From: Halorubrum salsamenti
GTDB lineage: Archaea; Halobacteriota; Halobacteria; Halobacteriales; Haloferacaceae
DNA: 64,000 bases
Assembly: GCF_007671685.1 (NCBI RefSeq)
Contig: NZ_VCNL01000003.1
Span: 222,131-286,130 of the forward strand
Direction of reading: 5' to 3'
Position numbers and translations under genes: made by a program. The notes beneath the pieces are model-generated. The model made no database searches. It saw nothing but the letters and a program-made list of their open reading frames with translations, and was not told the origin of the DNA. How positions within the stretch are numbered: the first letter of the stretch is position 1; each line of letters begins with the position of its first letter. Of this stretch, positions 24,587 to 33,556 are shown one piece after another.

Positions 24587-26875
24587 ATGAGCGAGGCCGA
24601 CGAGCAGACGGCTGCGACCGCGACCGGCCGGGAGATCTGGATCGAGAAGTACCGGCCGCAGTCGCTCGATGACATCCACGGACAGGAGGAGATCGTCGAG
24701 CGGCTCCAGAGCTACATCGAGCAGGACGACATCCCCCACCTGCTCTTCAGCGGCCCGGCGGGCGTCGGGAAGACCACCGCGGCCACCGCCATCGCTCGAC
24801 AGGTGTACGGCGAGGACAACTGGCGGGGGAACTTCCTCGAACTGAACGCCTCCGACCAGCGCGGCATCGACGTGGTGCGCGACCGGATCAAGGGGTTCGC
24901 GCGCTCGTCGTTCGGCGGCGACTTCCGGATCGTGTTCCTTGATGAGGCGGACTCGTTGTGCGTTCCACCGGGAACCGAGGTTGTGACGGGATATCCGTCG
25001 AAGCCCGAGATAAAACCGATCGAGGAGGTGAGCGCGGAGGGCGAACCGATCCCGTCCGTCGATTTCGAGACCAACGAGATACAGTCCGACAAAGGGAAAC
25101 TCGTCGACTCCGGTACCGCGGATTTCCTCGAAGTGGAGCTGGAGGACGGTCGAACCACGACCGCGAGTCCAACTCACCCGTTCTTCGTGGTCGGCGAAGA
25201 CGGGAGACTCGTAGAGAAGGAACTCAGAGAACTATCGGCGGGAGACGAAATTGCGGACTTCAAGGACGAGATCGGAGTGTCTCAGTGCGAGATCTGTGAG
25301 TCGTGGACGGCGGGACGGTTCTGTTCCATCGAGTGCAAAAATGAGGGCCACAGCCAAGAGACGCGCGGGGAGGGGAATCCGATGCACGGGACCGAATGGT
25401 CCGACGAGCGGCGCGAAAAGATCGTCGAAAAACTCTCTGACGGTCGCTTTGCCGGAAGTAACAACCCGAACTACGGCGGGGATTTCCACGGGATCCACGT
25501 CATGGAGATGGACGAAGAGACGGTCGAACAATTCCGCGAGACGATCAGCGAGATGCGGTCGGGAACGTCGTGGGAGGAGTGGGTCGTCGACGCCGATCCC
25601 GAGGAAGTGAAAGACGATATCGGAACGGCGTCGGCCGAGTGGTGGGCGAGCCTAGACGAGGACGAGAGACAAGCGGTAATCGAAAAGAGCGTCGAGAACT
25701 GTGACTACCCCGTTTGCGACATCAGCGGCGACAATAATCCGATGCGTGATCCGGAAGTCGCACAGAAAGTGTCCGAAGCGCTAAAAGGTCACGAACCGAC
25801 CGGTGGCAACATCAGACACAGCGACGAACTCGGACACCTCGTTCGATCCGACTGGGAGTACGACGTCGCAAAGGCGCTGCAGGAGGCAGGCATCGAGTAC
25901 GAGTACGAACCGGCGTTCGAGCTGTCTGATTCCGTGTATCATCCCGATTTCCTACTCGGAGACACGGTGATCGAGGTCAAAGGCGTAGCCGAGCTGTGGG
26001 GACAGACCGAGAAAGTCGAGGAGTTCCTCGAAACGTATGGAGACGAGTACACCTACGTCGTGGTCGGAGACGGCGCCATGCCTCACCACGAGCACTACGA
26101 GAAAGAGGAGTTCGAACCGGCGGTCGTCACGGACGGCGGACTGCAGAGCGTTCAGACGGTCGCTATCGACAGTATCGAGTACAGCCATCGCGGCAAGGCG
26201 TACAACATCAGCATGGAGGGGACTCCCAACTTCATGCTCGCGAACGGGGTGTTGACGCATAACACTGATGACGCTCAGTCAGCACTCCGCCGTACGATGG
26301 AGCAGTTCTCCGACAACACCCGCTTCATCCTCTCGTGTAACTACTCGTCGAAGATCATCGACCCGATCCAGTCGCGCTGCGCCGTCTTCCGTTTCTCGCC
26401 GCTCTCGGACGAGGCCGTCGCCGCGCAGACCCGCGAGATCGCGGCCGCGGAGGGGATCGAGGTGACCGACGCGGGGGTCGACGCCCTCGTGTACGCCGCC
26501 GACGGCGACATGCGCCGCGCGATCAACTCCCTGCAGGCGGCCGCGACGACCGGCGACGTGGTCGACGAGGAGGCGGTGTACGCGATCACGGCGACCGCGC
26601 GGCCCGAGGAGATCGAGTCGATGGTGACGAACGCGCTGGAGGGCGACTTCTCGCGGGCGCGGGCGACGCTCGATCAGCTCCTCACGGAGACGGGGATGGC
26701 CGGCGGCGACGTGATCGACCAGCTCCACCGTTCCGTCTGGGAGTTCGACCTGAGCGAGCGCGAGGCGGTCGCGCTGATGGAGCGGATCGGGGAGGCCGAC
26801 TACCGGATCGCCGAGGGCGCTAACGAGCAGGTGCAGTTGGAGTCGCTGCTCGCGTCGCTGTCCTTGGAGGAGTAA
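24587..26875 (+). CDS. rfcS: replication factor C small subunit, intein-containing
   Basis: 762-residue precursor. The exteins form a 327-residue RfcS, the small subunit of the clamp loader that opens PCNA at primer-template junctions. Residues 1-124 hold Walker A (GPAGVGKTT, about 55) and the Walker B box DEADSL. An intein starts with Cys125 and ends in His-Asn559, and the sequence resumes as [10 protein letters not shown] with sensor 1 and the C-terminal collar domain. The intein thus splits DEADSL from T, a known RFC insertion point in archaea. A TATA (tttat, 24557-24561) 27 bp before the ATG supports a leaderless start. Confidence 0.97.
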   Translation: MSEADEQTAATATGREIWIEKYRPQSLDDIHGQEEIVERLQSYIEQDDIPHLLFSGPAGVGKTTAATAIARQVYGEDNWRGNFLELNASDQRGIDVVRDRIKGFARSSFGGDFRIVFLDEADSLCVPPGTEVVTGYPSKPEIKPIEEVSAEGEPIPSVDFETNEIQSDKGKLVDSGTADFLEVELEDGRTTTASPTHPFFVVGEDGRLVEKELRELSAGDEIADFKDEIGVSQCEICESWTAGRFCSIECKNEGHSQETRGEGNPMHGTEWSDERREKIVEKLSDGRFAGSNNPNYGGDFHGIHVMEMDEETVEQFRETISEMRSGTSWEEWVVDADPEEVKDDIGTASAEWWASLDEDERQAVIEKSVENCDYPVCDISGDNNPMRDPEVAQKVSEALKGHEPTGGNIRHSDELGHLVRSDWEYDVAKALQEAGIEYEYEPAFELSDSVYHPDFLLGDTVIEVKGVAELWGQTEKVEEFLETYGDEYTYVVVGDGAMPHHEHYEKEEFEPAVVTDGGLQSVQTVAIDSIEYSHRGKAYNISMEGTPNFMLANGVLTHNTDDAQSALRRTMEQFSDNTRFILSCNYSSKIIDPIQSRCAVFRFSPLSDEAVAAQTREIAAAEGIEVTDAGVDALVYAADGDMRRAINSLQAAATTGDVVDEEAVYAITATARPEEIESMVTNALEGDFSRARATLDQLLTETGMAGGDVIDQLHRSVWEFDLSEREAVALMERIGEADYRIAEGANEQVQLESLLASLSLEE
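24959..26263 (+). mobile_element. RfcS intein with NUMOD3 and PD-(D/E)xK-type endonuclease
   Basis: 435 residues. Splicing blocks: Cys1 ([11 protein letters not shown], block A), [10 protein letters not shown] (block B with the TxxH-type motif), C-terminal [23 protein letters not shown] in two parts, then VLTHN with the +1 Thr. The insert between is not LAGLIDADG. It has a Cys4 motif (C234-x2-C237-x8-C246-x3-C250), two NUMOD3-like stretches ([19 protein letters not shown] and [20 protein letters not shown]) and a nuclease core with Asp454, Glu463 and Lys465 ([13 protein letters not shown]). It appears complete and active-looking; base composition is lower in GC than the exteins. Confidence 0.9.
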
Positions 26876-26961
26876 TCGTCCGCCCCCCGGGTTTCGGTCG
26901 GATCGAGGGAGCGGCCGTCCCGTGGCGCGCTTTTTAAGCCGTGTGCGTACCGACGGCGAGT

Positions 26962-27480
26962 ATGCTCGTCGTCGTCTCAGACACCCACTCGCGCGAGGAG
27001 ACGAAGCTGCAGGGCCGGACGGCGGAGGCGGTCCGCGAGGCCGACCTCGTCGTCCACGCCGGCGACTTCTACCGCGAGCCGGTACTCGACGCGTTCGAGT
27101 CGACCGCCCGGACCCTCCGGGCCGTCTACGGCAACAACGCCGACGCGGCGATCCGCGACCGGCTGCCCGAAGTGCTGACCGCGGAGTACGCGGGCGTTCG
27201 GTTCACCGTCACGCACCGACACCGCAGCGGCGACACCGGGCTCGTGATGCTCGGCCGAGAGCGCGACGCCGACGCCGTGATCTGCGGACACAGCCACCGC
27301 CCCCGGTTCGACGACAGCGGCGCGCTCCCGATACTGAACCCCGGAAGTCACGCGCAGCCGCGCGGAAACCGGCCAGCACACGCGGAGCTCGAGCCGGTCG
27401 GCGAGGACGAGGGTGCGCTGAACGGACGGCTCGTCACGCCGGCCGGCGAAGTCTTCGAGGAGTTCCGGATCGCGCCGTAG
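26962..27480 (+). CDS. metallophosphoesterase, YfcE/MJ0936 type
   Basis: 172 residues of the calcineurin-like family. Metal-binding motifs in order: VVSDTHS (D-x-H), VVHAGDF (GD), AVYGNNAD (GN; His of GNH replaced by Asn), VTHRHRSG, CGHSHRP (GH-x-H) and LNPGS. Members hydrolyse phosphodiesters in vitro; natural substrates are unclear. ATG 26962 follows a TATA tttttaag at 26931 by about 27 bp, arguing against the upstream start. Confidence 0.85.
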   Translation: MLVVVSDTHSREETKLQGRTAEAVREADLVVHAGDFYREPVLDAFESTARTLRAVYGNNADAAIRDRLPEVLTAEYAGVRFTVTHRHRSGDTGLVMLGRERDADAVICGHSHRPRFDDSGALPILNPGSHAQPRGNRPAHAELEPVGEDEGALNGRLVTPAGEVFEEFRIAP

Positions 27481-27859
27481 TCGGCGTGCCGGCTGGACCG
27501 CTGCGGTCGATCGCCGGAGAAGTGACGCCCGCCGAAGGGGGGAAGTACCGGCGGGCGAACGCGACGCCCCGCCTGTCGGTCACACCGGGAGAGGGAGGGG
27601 AGGAGAGGGAAGTTGTGAGGGAGAGACCCGATCTGTCGGGTGTCGTCTACCGTCACGGCTCGCCGGTCGATGACCGATCGTGGGGGTGAGGGCCGAAGCG
27701 GGGGTCGCATCGACACCTTGCGCCGGTAATAGCTTATAGCTAGCTTATGGACAAAAGCGCGTTTTAGTCATCGGTCGGCGATTGTCGGAGGCGAGGACCG
27801 GAACCGGCCCACGACCGGGCTGCCGAAACGCATAACACCGTGCCGACGGATTCGAGTGT
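27481..27859. other. intergenic region upstream of the phosphate permease operon
   Basis: About 380 bp without a credible gene. Part is GC-rich with Arg-rich shadow frames. At 27730-27750 there is a short AT-rich stretch with two imperfect copies of agcttat (agcttatagctagcttatgg) that may be promoter or regulator sites for the operon starting at 27860. No stem-loop of the dispersed element family is present. Confidence 0.5.
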
Positions 27860-27988
27860 ATGCTCCCGGTCGAACCGTTGTTCGTCGTGATCCTCGTCGC
27901 CCTGCTCGGGTTCTTCTTCTTCGCGTTCCTGCTGGTCCGGCGCACCCTGACGGGGCTCCGCGAAGGGTACGACGACGGACAGCGGTAA
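27860..27988 (+). CDS. 42-residue single-helix membrane peptide before PiT
   Basis: ATG 27860 to TAA 27988. MLPVEPLFVVILVALLGFFF continues into FAFLLVRRTLTGLREGYDDGQR: one membrane helix and a charged tail. It ends one base before the ATG of the phosphate permease, so it is translated from the same mRNA. Small conserved proteins occur at this place in other haloarchaea (possibly DUF7859, from memory). It may be an accessory subunit or regulator of the permease; evidence is context only. Confidence 0.7.
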   Translation: MLPVEPLFVVILVALLGFFFFAFLLVRRTLTGLREGYDDGQR

Positions 27989-27989
27989 C

Positions 27990-29165
27990 ATGGTCGTCGT
28001 AACCGTCGCCACACTCGGCGTCGCCGCCGCCGCCAGTCTCTTCATGGCGTGGTCGATCGGCGCCGGCTCCTCCGGATCGACCCCGTTCGCCCCGGCGGTC
28101 GGCGCCAACGCCATCTCGGTGATGCGAGCGGGGCTCGTCGTCGGGGTGTTGGGCCTGATGGGCGCGATCCTGCAGGGCGCGAACGTGACGGAGGCGGTGG
28201 GGACGGAGCTGATCGGCGGCGTCACCCTCACCGCCGGCGCGGCCATCGTCGCGCTGCTCACCGCGGCCGCGCTCGTCGCGATCGGCGTGTTCGCCGGCTA
28301 CCCCATCGCAACCGCGTTCACCGTCACCGGCGCGGTCGTCGGCGTCGGTCTCGCGATGGGCGGGGACCCGGCGTGGCCGAAGTACTCCGAGATCCTCACG
28401 CTGTGGGTGCTCACCCCGTTCGTCGGCGGCGGCGTCGCCTACGCCGTCGCGCGGCTCCTCATCGGTGAGACGCTCCCGGAACGACCACTCACCGCCGTGC
28501 TCGCCGGCCTCGTCGGCGCGATCGTCGCGAACGTCGGGTTCGCGCTGCTCGGACCGGCGGGCGAGCAGGCCTCGCTGTCGGAGGCTGCCGGCCCCGAACT
28601 CGGGATCGGCGCGATCGGCACGCCCCTGGTCACGGTCGCGGTCGCCACGGTCGTCGCGGTCGGGGTGTACGCCGACATCGGTCGCGACCGCGAGGGCGCT
28701 CAGCGGCGGTTCCTCCTCGCGATGGGCGGGCTCGTCGCGTTCTCGGCCGGTGGCTCGCAGGTGGGGCTCGCGATCGGTCCGCTCGTGCCGATCTTCAGCG
28801 ACGTCGGGGTCCCGCTGTGGGCGCTGCTCGTCGGCGGCGGCGCGGGGCTGCTCGTCGGGTCGTGGACCGGTGCGCCGCGGATGATCAAGGCGATCTCGCA
28901 GGACTACGCCTCGATGGGGCCGCGCCGGTCGATCTCGGCGCTCATCCCGTCGTTCGCGATCGCGCAGATCGCGGTCGCGTTCGGGATCCCCGTCTCCTTC
29001 AACGAGATCATCGTCTCCGCCATCGTCGGCGCCGGCTACGCCGCGGGCGACGCCGGCGTGAGCCGGTCGAAGATGGGATACACGGTGTTCGCGTGGATCG
29101 CGTCGCTCGTCGGGTCGCTGGCGCTCGGGTTCGGCGTGTACACCGCCGTGCAGTTCGTGCTCTAG
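27990..29165 (+). CDS. inorganic phosphate transporter, PiT family
   Basis: 391 residues, about ten membrane helices. It has the two inverted PiT signatures: GSSGSTPFAPAVGANAISV near residue 30 and a second homologous half after residue 240 (GLLVGSWTGAPRMIKAISQDYASM, GYAAGDAGVSRSKMGYTVFAW), a duplication typical of Na+/H+-phosphate symporters. One base follows the stop of the 42-residue peptide. The C-terminal end faces element copy D and the convergent YgfZ-like gene. Confidence 0.85.
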   Translation: MVVVTVATLGVAAAASLFMAWSIGAGSSGSTPFAPAVGANAISVMRAGLVVGVLGLMGAILQGANVTEAVGTELIGGVTLTAGAAIVALLTAAALVAIGVFAGYPIATAFTVTGAVVGVGLAMGGDPAWPKYSEILTLWVLTPFVGGGVAYAVARLLIGETLPERPLTAVLAGLVGAIVANVGFALLGPAGEQASLSEAAGPELGIGAIGTPLVTVAVATVVAVGVYADIGRDREGAQRRFLLAMGGLVAFSAGGSQVGLAIGPLVPIFSDVGVPLWALLVGGGAGLLVGSWTGAPRMIKAISQDYASMGPRRSISALIPSFAIAQIAVAFGIPVSFNEIIVSAIVGAGYAAGDAGVSRSKMGYTVFAWIASLVGSLALGFGVYTAVQFVL

Positions 29166-29427
29166 GTAGTGTGACGAACGGGTAGACCGGTGAATTTCGG
29201 TGTTCGTTTATAAATGGTTGATGCTGGTAGATCGGCGACGAGGACCTCCAAAGCCCCAGCCGTGAGGACGAAGCACGGCTGGGGCTTTGAGTCCCACCCC
29301 TCACAGCACCGCCGGAAGACGTTCCTGCTCGCTTCGCTGCGCGGGCTGCGACTTCCGTGCTCCCGCTCGCTCCCGTCGGTCGCTCGGCGGCACGCGCCGA
29401 CCGCAACAGCGACCGCAGCGAAACGGA
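29166..29427 (-). repeat. dispersed hairpin element, copy D
   Basis: 262 bp non-coding between convergent PiT and YgfZ-like genes, reading in the YgfZ direction. On the minus strand: block 2 tgcggtcggcgcgtgccgcc (complement of 29385-29404), a variable part, gcggtgctgtgaggggtg, gggactcaaa, then a near-perfect 15-bp stem (plus strand 29250-29264 and 29274-29288; aaagccccagccgtg / cacggctggggcttt) and a tail ending tttataaacg (29205-29214). The left half is less conserved than in copy A and begins directly at the upstream stop codon. Confidence 0.75.
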
Positions 29428-30588
29428 CTACTCGTCGCTCGGGTACGTCGGCAGCCGTGCGGACTGCGCGCTGCCCTTGACCGACGGGAACGGGAGGTCA
29501 GCACGCGTCGCCGCGACCTCCTCCCCGTCGACGCGCACGGTGGGGTCGGCGAGGTCGGCGTCGAACCGGACGAACGCCAACGCGATCGGGTCGCCGGCGG
29601 CGGGACCGACCGCCGCGCGGGTCACCTCGCCGACCGCCTCGTCGCCCGCGAAGACGGCCGCACCGGGAGACGGGAGGACCTCGTCGTACCCCTCCGGATC
29701 TGCGTCGCCGTCGATCTCGGCGGTCGCGTCTGCGAGGCCGTCGAGGTCGAGTCCGACGAGTCGGCGGCTCGGTCGCCCCTGGTTCTCGACGCGGGAGACG
29801 ACCTCCTGGCCGACGTAACACCCCTTGTCGAAGTCCAGGGCGTTTCGGAGCCCGAGGACGTTCGGCACCGTTCCCTCCAGTTCGTACTCGAAGAGCGGGG
29901 TGCCGGCCTCCGCGGAGAGCGCGTCCCACGTCCGGTAGCCGAACGGGGCCGCGTTGAGTCCGCGGTTGAGCAGGGTGTCGAGCACCGCCTCCGAGTCCTC
30001 GGCCGCGCAGACGACCTCGTACCCCTCCTCACCGAGGGGCGCGTCGGTCGCGATCACGGTGACGCCGGCGTCGACCATCGATCCGCGGACGAACGAGAGC
30101 GGCTCCTCGGGCGCACCCGGTCCGCCCAGCACCGAGGCGATCTTCTCCGTCGACTTGGGACCGTGGACCCCGAAGACGCCGAGCTCGTCGGAGATGTCGT
30201 CGATCGCCACGTCCTGGATGAACACCTTTCCCGCCCAGTCCTCGGCGACCGCCTCGGCGCGCTCCGGCGGGAGGAAGACGAGCAGTCGCTCGTCGGCGTT
30301 GTACACGTACATGTCCGTCTCGATGCCGCCTTGGGGGTCGAGCAGGAGCGCGTACACGCCCTGACCGTCCTCGTCCGGGACCCGGTTGGAGACGGCGTTG
30401 TCGACGAACTCGACGCGGTCCTCGCCCGTGACGGCGAGCACCCCGTACCCCATCTCGATCGCGCCGACGACGTTGCGGACCGCCTTGCCGACGCGCTCGG
30501 GTTTCCTGTAGTGGTCGACCACCTGACGGCCGCCGCGGTCGCGGTACACCGCACCGTGGGCGCCGTGGGTGTCGGAGACGAGAGTCAT
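29428..30588 (-). CDS. YgfZ/GcvT-like folate-binding protein
   Basis: 386 residues of the aminomethyltransferase superfamily. The YgfZ signature is present as DKGCYVGQEVVSRV at about residue 265; its conserved Cys is needed in bacterial YgfZ (Fe-S cluster maturation with tetrahydrofolate). The glycine-cleavage T-protein catalytic pattern is otherwise only partly kept, so an Fe-S assembly or repair role is preferred over glycine cleavage; no gcvH or gcvP is nearby. ATG 30588 (MTLVSDTHGAHGAVYRD) was chosen over an Arg-rich extension. Confidence 0.85.
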   Translation of the reverse strand: MTLVSDTHGAHGAVYRDRGGRQVVDHYRKPERVGKAVRNVVGAIEMGYGVLAVTGEDRVEFVDNAVSNRVPDEDGQGVYALLLDPQGGIETDMYVYNADERLLVFLPPERAEAVAEDWAGKVFIQDVAIDDISDELGVFGVHGPKSTEKIASVLGGPGAPEEPLSFVRGSMVDAGVTVIATDAPLGEEGYEVVCAAEDSEAVLDTLLNRGLNAAPFGYRTWDALSAEAGTPLFEYELEGTVPNVLGLRNALDFDKGCYVGQEVVSRVENQGRPSRRLVGLDLDGLADATAEIDGDADPEGYDEVLPSPGAAVFAGDEAVGEVTRAAVGPAAGDPIALAFVRFDADLADPTVRVDGEEVAATRADLPFPSVKGSAQSARLPTYPSDE

Positions 30589-30684
30589 ATCTGTAGGGAG
30601 TCGGGGGAGCGGCAAAAGGCCGCTGGCTTCGGCGGACGCGAACGGTCGAGTCCTCTCCTCTCGCACGCGCACCGTGTCGGATCG

Positions 30685-30984
30685 CTACAGTCCGAGCCGG
30701 TCCCGGACGGCGTCGACGAGGGTTCCCGAGCCGTCCTCCATCTGGTCTTCGGGATCGGGGACGACGCGGTCGTGCGGGTACACGCGCACCCGCTCCTCGC
30801 TCTCGACGGTGATGAGCGAGTCCTCCTTCAGCGCCGACAGCGCCTCCTCGACGGCGTCGATGTCGGCGTCGACGGCCGCGCGCAACTCCAGCACCGTCAT
30901 CCCCTCGTCGCCGCGGTCGACGAGCGCGTCCAACAGCGCGACCTCGACGTCCGGCCGGTCGCGGTACTCCGGCTTTGCGGCCAT
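30685..30984 (-). CDS. small wHTH-like protein (DUF6432-like)
   Basis: 99 residues. MAAKPEYRDRPDVEVALLDALVDRG, then MTVLELRAAVDADIDAVEEALSALKEDSLITVE looks like a winged-helix domain, followed by PDPEDQMEDGSGTLVDAVRDRLG. From memory it matches haloarchaeal DUF6432. ATG 30984 is chosen because the upstream extension is basic. Possibly a transcription regulator; target unknown. Confidence 0.75.
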   Translation of the reverse strand: MAAKPEYRDRPDVEVALLDALVDRGDEGMTVLELRAAVDADIDAVEEALSALKEDSLITVESEERVRVYPHDRVVPDPEDQMEDGSGTLVDAVRDRLGL

Positions 30985-31054
30985 GCGCAGTAGTTGGACA
31001 GGATGCGGTTTACGTCTACCGGCGAGAAACGGGTCGCGCCGACCGACGGCACCC

Positions 31055-31576
31055 CTACCGAACGAGCCGCGAACAGGAGCCACAGAGGTTCTCCTCTTTC
31101 ACGTCGACCTCGCGGACGGTCGGCGAGAAGGACATGACGCACTTGCTGTTGTCGCAGTGCTCTAATCCGAGCGTGTGACCGATCTCGTGGACGACCTCCT
31201 TGCGGACGCGGTCGGCGAACACGTCGACAGCGGGTTTGGTGGAGACGCCTCCGTCCGAGGAGGTGCGGAGCCGGTGCGTCGAGATGACGGAGCCGTTGCC
31301 GTTGAGGTACGCGAGCCCGAACACGTAGTTTCGACGGCGGTAGTAGAGATCGCGCGGAGTGATCCCGATGTTCTTCTCGCCGCTGCCGACGCGGCCGACG
31401 GTCTCGATGAGGTCCTCGGCCCGGTACTGTTCGCGGCTCTCGTCGTAGGCCGCCCCGGGGATCGGCTGGTCGTCGTGGACGGTCACGTCGCAGTCGTATA
31501 CCGAACGGAGCGCGGCGGAGGCCTCGCGTTTCACGCGGGGGGTGACCTCCCCGACTGGGACGATGTCCACGAGCAT
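31055..31576 (-). CDS. amzA: archaemetzincin metallopeptidase
   Basis: 173 residues. The extended zinc site HEIGHTLGLEHC at about residues 121-132 (HExxHxxGxxH followed by Cys) and the CMSFSP Met-turn are diagnostic of archaemetzincins, with the second Cys4-like zinc site formed by C-x4-C and C-x2-C (HCDNSKC, LCGSC). ATG 31576 (MLVDIVPVGEVTP) matches the usual family start; an upstream in-frame ATG at 31603 would add nine residues and overlap the promoter. Divergent from UPF0146 with 39 bp between. Confidence 0.92.
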   Translation of the reverse strand: MLVDIVPVGEVTPRVKREASAALRSVYDCDVTVHDDQPIPGAAYDESREQYRAEDLIETVGRVGSGEKNIGITPRDLYYRRRNYVFGLAYLNGNGSVISTHRLRTSSDGGVSTKPAVDVFADRVRKEVVHEIGHTLGLEHCDNSKCVMSFSPTVREVDVKEENLCGSCSRLVR

Positions 31577-31615
31577 GGAACCGCTTATGACCGCCGCAAT
31601 CATAAAGCCCGCGCC

Positions 31616-32116
31616 GTGGTCTCACCCATCCGTCTCGCGCTGGTCGACGAACTCGCGGAACACGACCGCCTCGTCGAACTCGGCGTCGGCGACCGACCGG
31701 CGGTGGCACGAGCGCTCGCGGAGCGGGGGTGCCGCGTCGTCGCCGTCGACATCGATCCCGGAGATCGGACGCTGGCGGCCGCACGCGAGGTCGAAAACGA
31801 GGGAGTCGAGGGCTCGCTCCGCGTCCGGCGGGGGGACGTGCTCGCCCTCGCGAAGGGGACGGGCGACAGCGGGACCAGACCGCTCGCCGACGCTGACGAA
31901 CGGGACGCGATCGACGCGGTGTACGCGTGTAACCTCCCGGCCGAACTCCAGCGGCCGACCGTCGCGCTCGCCGACCGCCTCGACGCCGTCTGCGTGTTCA
32001 CTACCCTCGGGTTCGAGGAGCCGGTCGTCCCGGTCCGGCGGCGCTCCGTCGAAGGGGCCTCGTTGTACGTCGCTCGGGACGATGAGCGCGGGGAGCGGTC
32101 GCCCGGCCCCGAGTGA
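31616..32116 (+). CDS. UPF0146 family protein (Rossmann-like)
   Basis: 166 residues from GTG 31616. Start [24 protein letters not shown], followed by [11 protein letters not shown] and [12 protein letters not shown], fits UPF0146, a small archaeal family with a methyltransferase/Rossmann-like fold but no known activity. The frame is open far upstream in antisense to amzA; GTG 31616 was taken because family similarity begins there and a TATA-like cataaag lies just upstream. 74 bp before the HAD gene. Confidence 0.75.
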   Translation: MVSPIRLALVDELAEHDRLVELGVGDRPAVARALAERGCRVVAVDIDPGDRTLAAAREVENEGVEGSLRVRRGDVLALAKGTGDSGTRPLADADERDAIDAVYACNLPAELQRPTVALADRLDAVCVFTTLGFEEPVVPVRRRSVEGASLYVARDDERGERSPGPE

Positions 32117-32190
32117 AGCGTGAGAGTCGGAACGGCGACCGAACCGACGGAAACCCGAACGTTCTTTCCCGTTCCTGTCGGCGTACGGGT

Positions 32191-33054
32191 ATGCAGGTCG
32201 ACGCAGTCGTCCTCGACATCGACGGGGTGTTGGTCGACGTGGCGGACTCCTACCGGCGGGCGATCATCGAGTCCGTCGAACGGGTGTGTGACAAGACGAT
32301 CGATCGCGACGCGGTCCAGTCGTTCAAGGACGCCGGCGGGTTCAACAACGACTGGGAGCTGACGAACGCGGCCGCCCTCTACGTGCTGGCCCGCCGCGAG
32401 GGGCTCGGGATGGACGTGGAGACGTTCACGGACCGGGTCGCCGAGGGCGGCGGCGGGCTCGACGCCGCGAAGGAGGTCGTCGGCGCCCTCCCGCGCGTCG
32501 CGCAGGCGCGAGTCCGCGACCAGTGGGACACCGACCGCCTCCGCGAGACGTTTCAGGCGCTGTACCTCGGCGCGGAGCTGTACCGCGAGCTGGAGGGCGG
32601 CGAGCCGCCGCTGTCGGCTCCGGGATACATCCACGACGAGCCGACCTTAGTCGAGCCGGAGACGATCGCCGACCTCACCGAGCGGTTCGACGTTGGCGTG
32701 TTGACGGGGCGGCCCGCCGCCGAGGCGGAGATCGCTCTGGAGCGCGTCGGCCTCGACGTGCCCGAAGACCGCCGGTTCACGATGGACGACTGGGAGGAGG
32801 GGAAGCCGCACCCGCGGGCGCTCGTCGACCTCGCGGAGCGGTTCGACGCCGACCGCGTCGCCTTCGCCGGCGACACCCTCGACGACGTGCGAACCGCGCG
32901 CAACGCAGACGACGAGGACGCGAGCCGCGTTTACTACGGAATCGGCGTCCTCACCGGCGGCCTGACCGGCGACGAGGGCCGCCGGAAGTACACCGAGATC
33001 GGGGCGGACGCGGTCGTCGAGGACGTGAACGAACTGGTCGAACTGTTGGAGTAG
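32191..33054 (+). CDS. HAD-superfamily hydrolase (TIGR01548-like)
   Basis: 287 residues. HAD motif [18 protein letters not shown] at the N-terminus, motif [10 protein letters not shown], motif III Lys in [10 protein letters not shown], motif [15 protein letters not shown]. The cap region of about 110 residues between motifs I and II matches the TIGR01548 subfamily seen in haloarchaea and cyanobacteria. Phosphatase activity is expected, substrate unknown. ATG 32191 directly precedes motif I. Confidence 0.85.
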   Translation: MQVDAVVLDIDGVLVDVADSYRRAIIESVERVCDKTIDRDAVQSFKDAGGFNNDWELTNAAALYVLARREGLGMDVETFTDRVAEGGGGLDAAKEVVGALPRVAQARVRDQWDTDRLRETFQALYLGAELYRELEGGEPPLSAPGYIHDEPTLVEPETIADLTERFDVGVLTGRPAAEAEIALERVGLDVPEDRRFTMDDWEEGKPHPRALVDLAERFDADRVAFAGDTLDDVRTARNADDEDASRVYYGIGVLTGGLTGDEGRRKYTEIGADAVVEDVNELVELLE

Positions 33055-33058
33055 AAGA

Positions 33059-33134
33059 TGGGCCTTGCCGGATTTGAACCGGCGATCACTCCGTTATGAG
33101 CGGAGGGCTTTGAGCCAGACTAAGCTAAAGGCCC
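33059..33134 (-). tRNA. tRNA with CAT anticodon (Met elongator or Ile2)
   Basis: 76 nt, folds as a full cloverleaf: acceptor GGGCCTT/AAGGCCC with discriminator A (33059), D-arm GCTTAG.., anticodon stem CTCCG/CGGAG with loop CTCATAA, T-arm GCCGG-TTCAAAT-CCGGC. No intron and no encoded CCA. A CAT anticodon may be elongator Met or Ile2 whose C34 is agmatidinylated; the acceptor end is not that of an archaeal initiator (AGCGGG). Sequence alone does not settle which. Confidence 0.92.
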
Positions 33135-33273
33135 GTAATTCGGGGTAAACGGGACGAACCCTTTAGCGTACCGAATCGGCGCGATCGTCGGACAGAACCG
33201 TGACACTGCGGTGGGACGATCGACGACAGCACAGAAGCGACGCCTAACGCTACGAAGTGTAGAAACGGAGAGG

Positions 33274-33383
33274 CGCCGAAGCCAGGACTCGAACCTGGGA
33301 CCGCCTCGTGACTGTGACGTTCGGGGGAGAAATCCGCCGAGCGTCGTAACAGCGAGGCGCTCTACCAACTGAGCTACTTCGGC
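33274..33383 (-). tRNA. tRNA-Asn(GTT) with a 37-nt intron
   Basis: 110 nt precursor, 73 nt mature. Acceptor GCCGAAG/CTTCGGC, discriminator G, anticodon stem CCTCG/CGAGG with spliced loop CTGTTAA (anticodon GTT), T-arm CCAGG-TTCGAGT-CCTGG. The intron (plus coordinates 33310-33346) sits at the canonical 37/38 site. It forms a perfect bulge-helix-bulge: CTGT pairs with ACAG, GACG pairs with CGTC, and three-base bulges TAC and TCA contain the cleavage sites. Confidence 0.93.
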
Positions 33384-33556
33384 TCATCTTCCGATACTCG
33401 ACTCGTTTTGATAGGGCTTTCGTTTCCGCCCGACTCGGGTGCTATCGGTTACCGCGTCACGACATCGCCGGAGCGCCGTTACTCGATCGTCTCCCGGAGC
33501 ACGCCGTTCGCCCCGTGACCGACACGTTTTCGGCCGGACCGCGAGAAGCCGACTCC

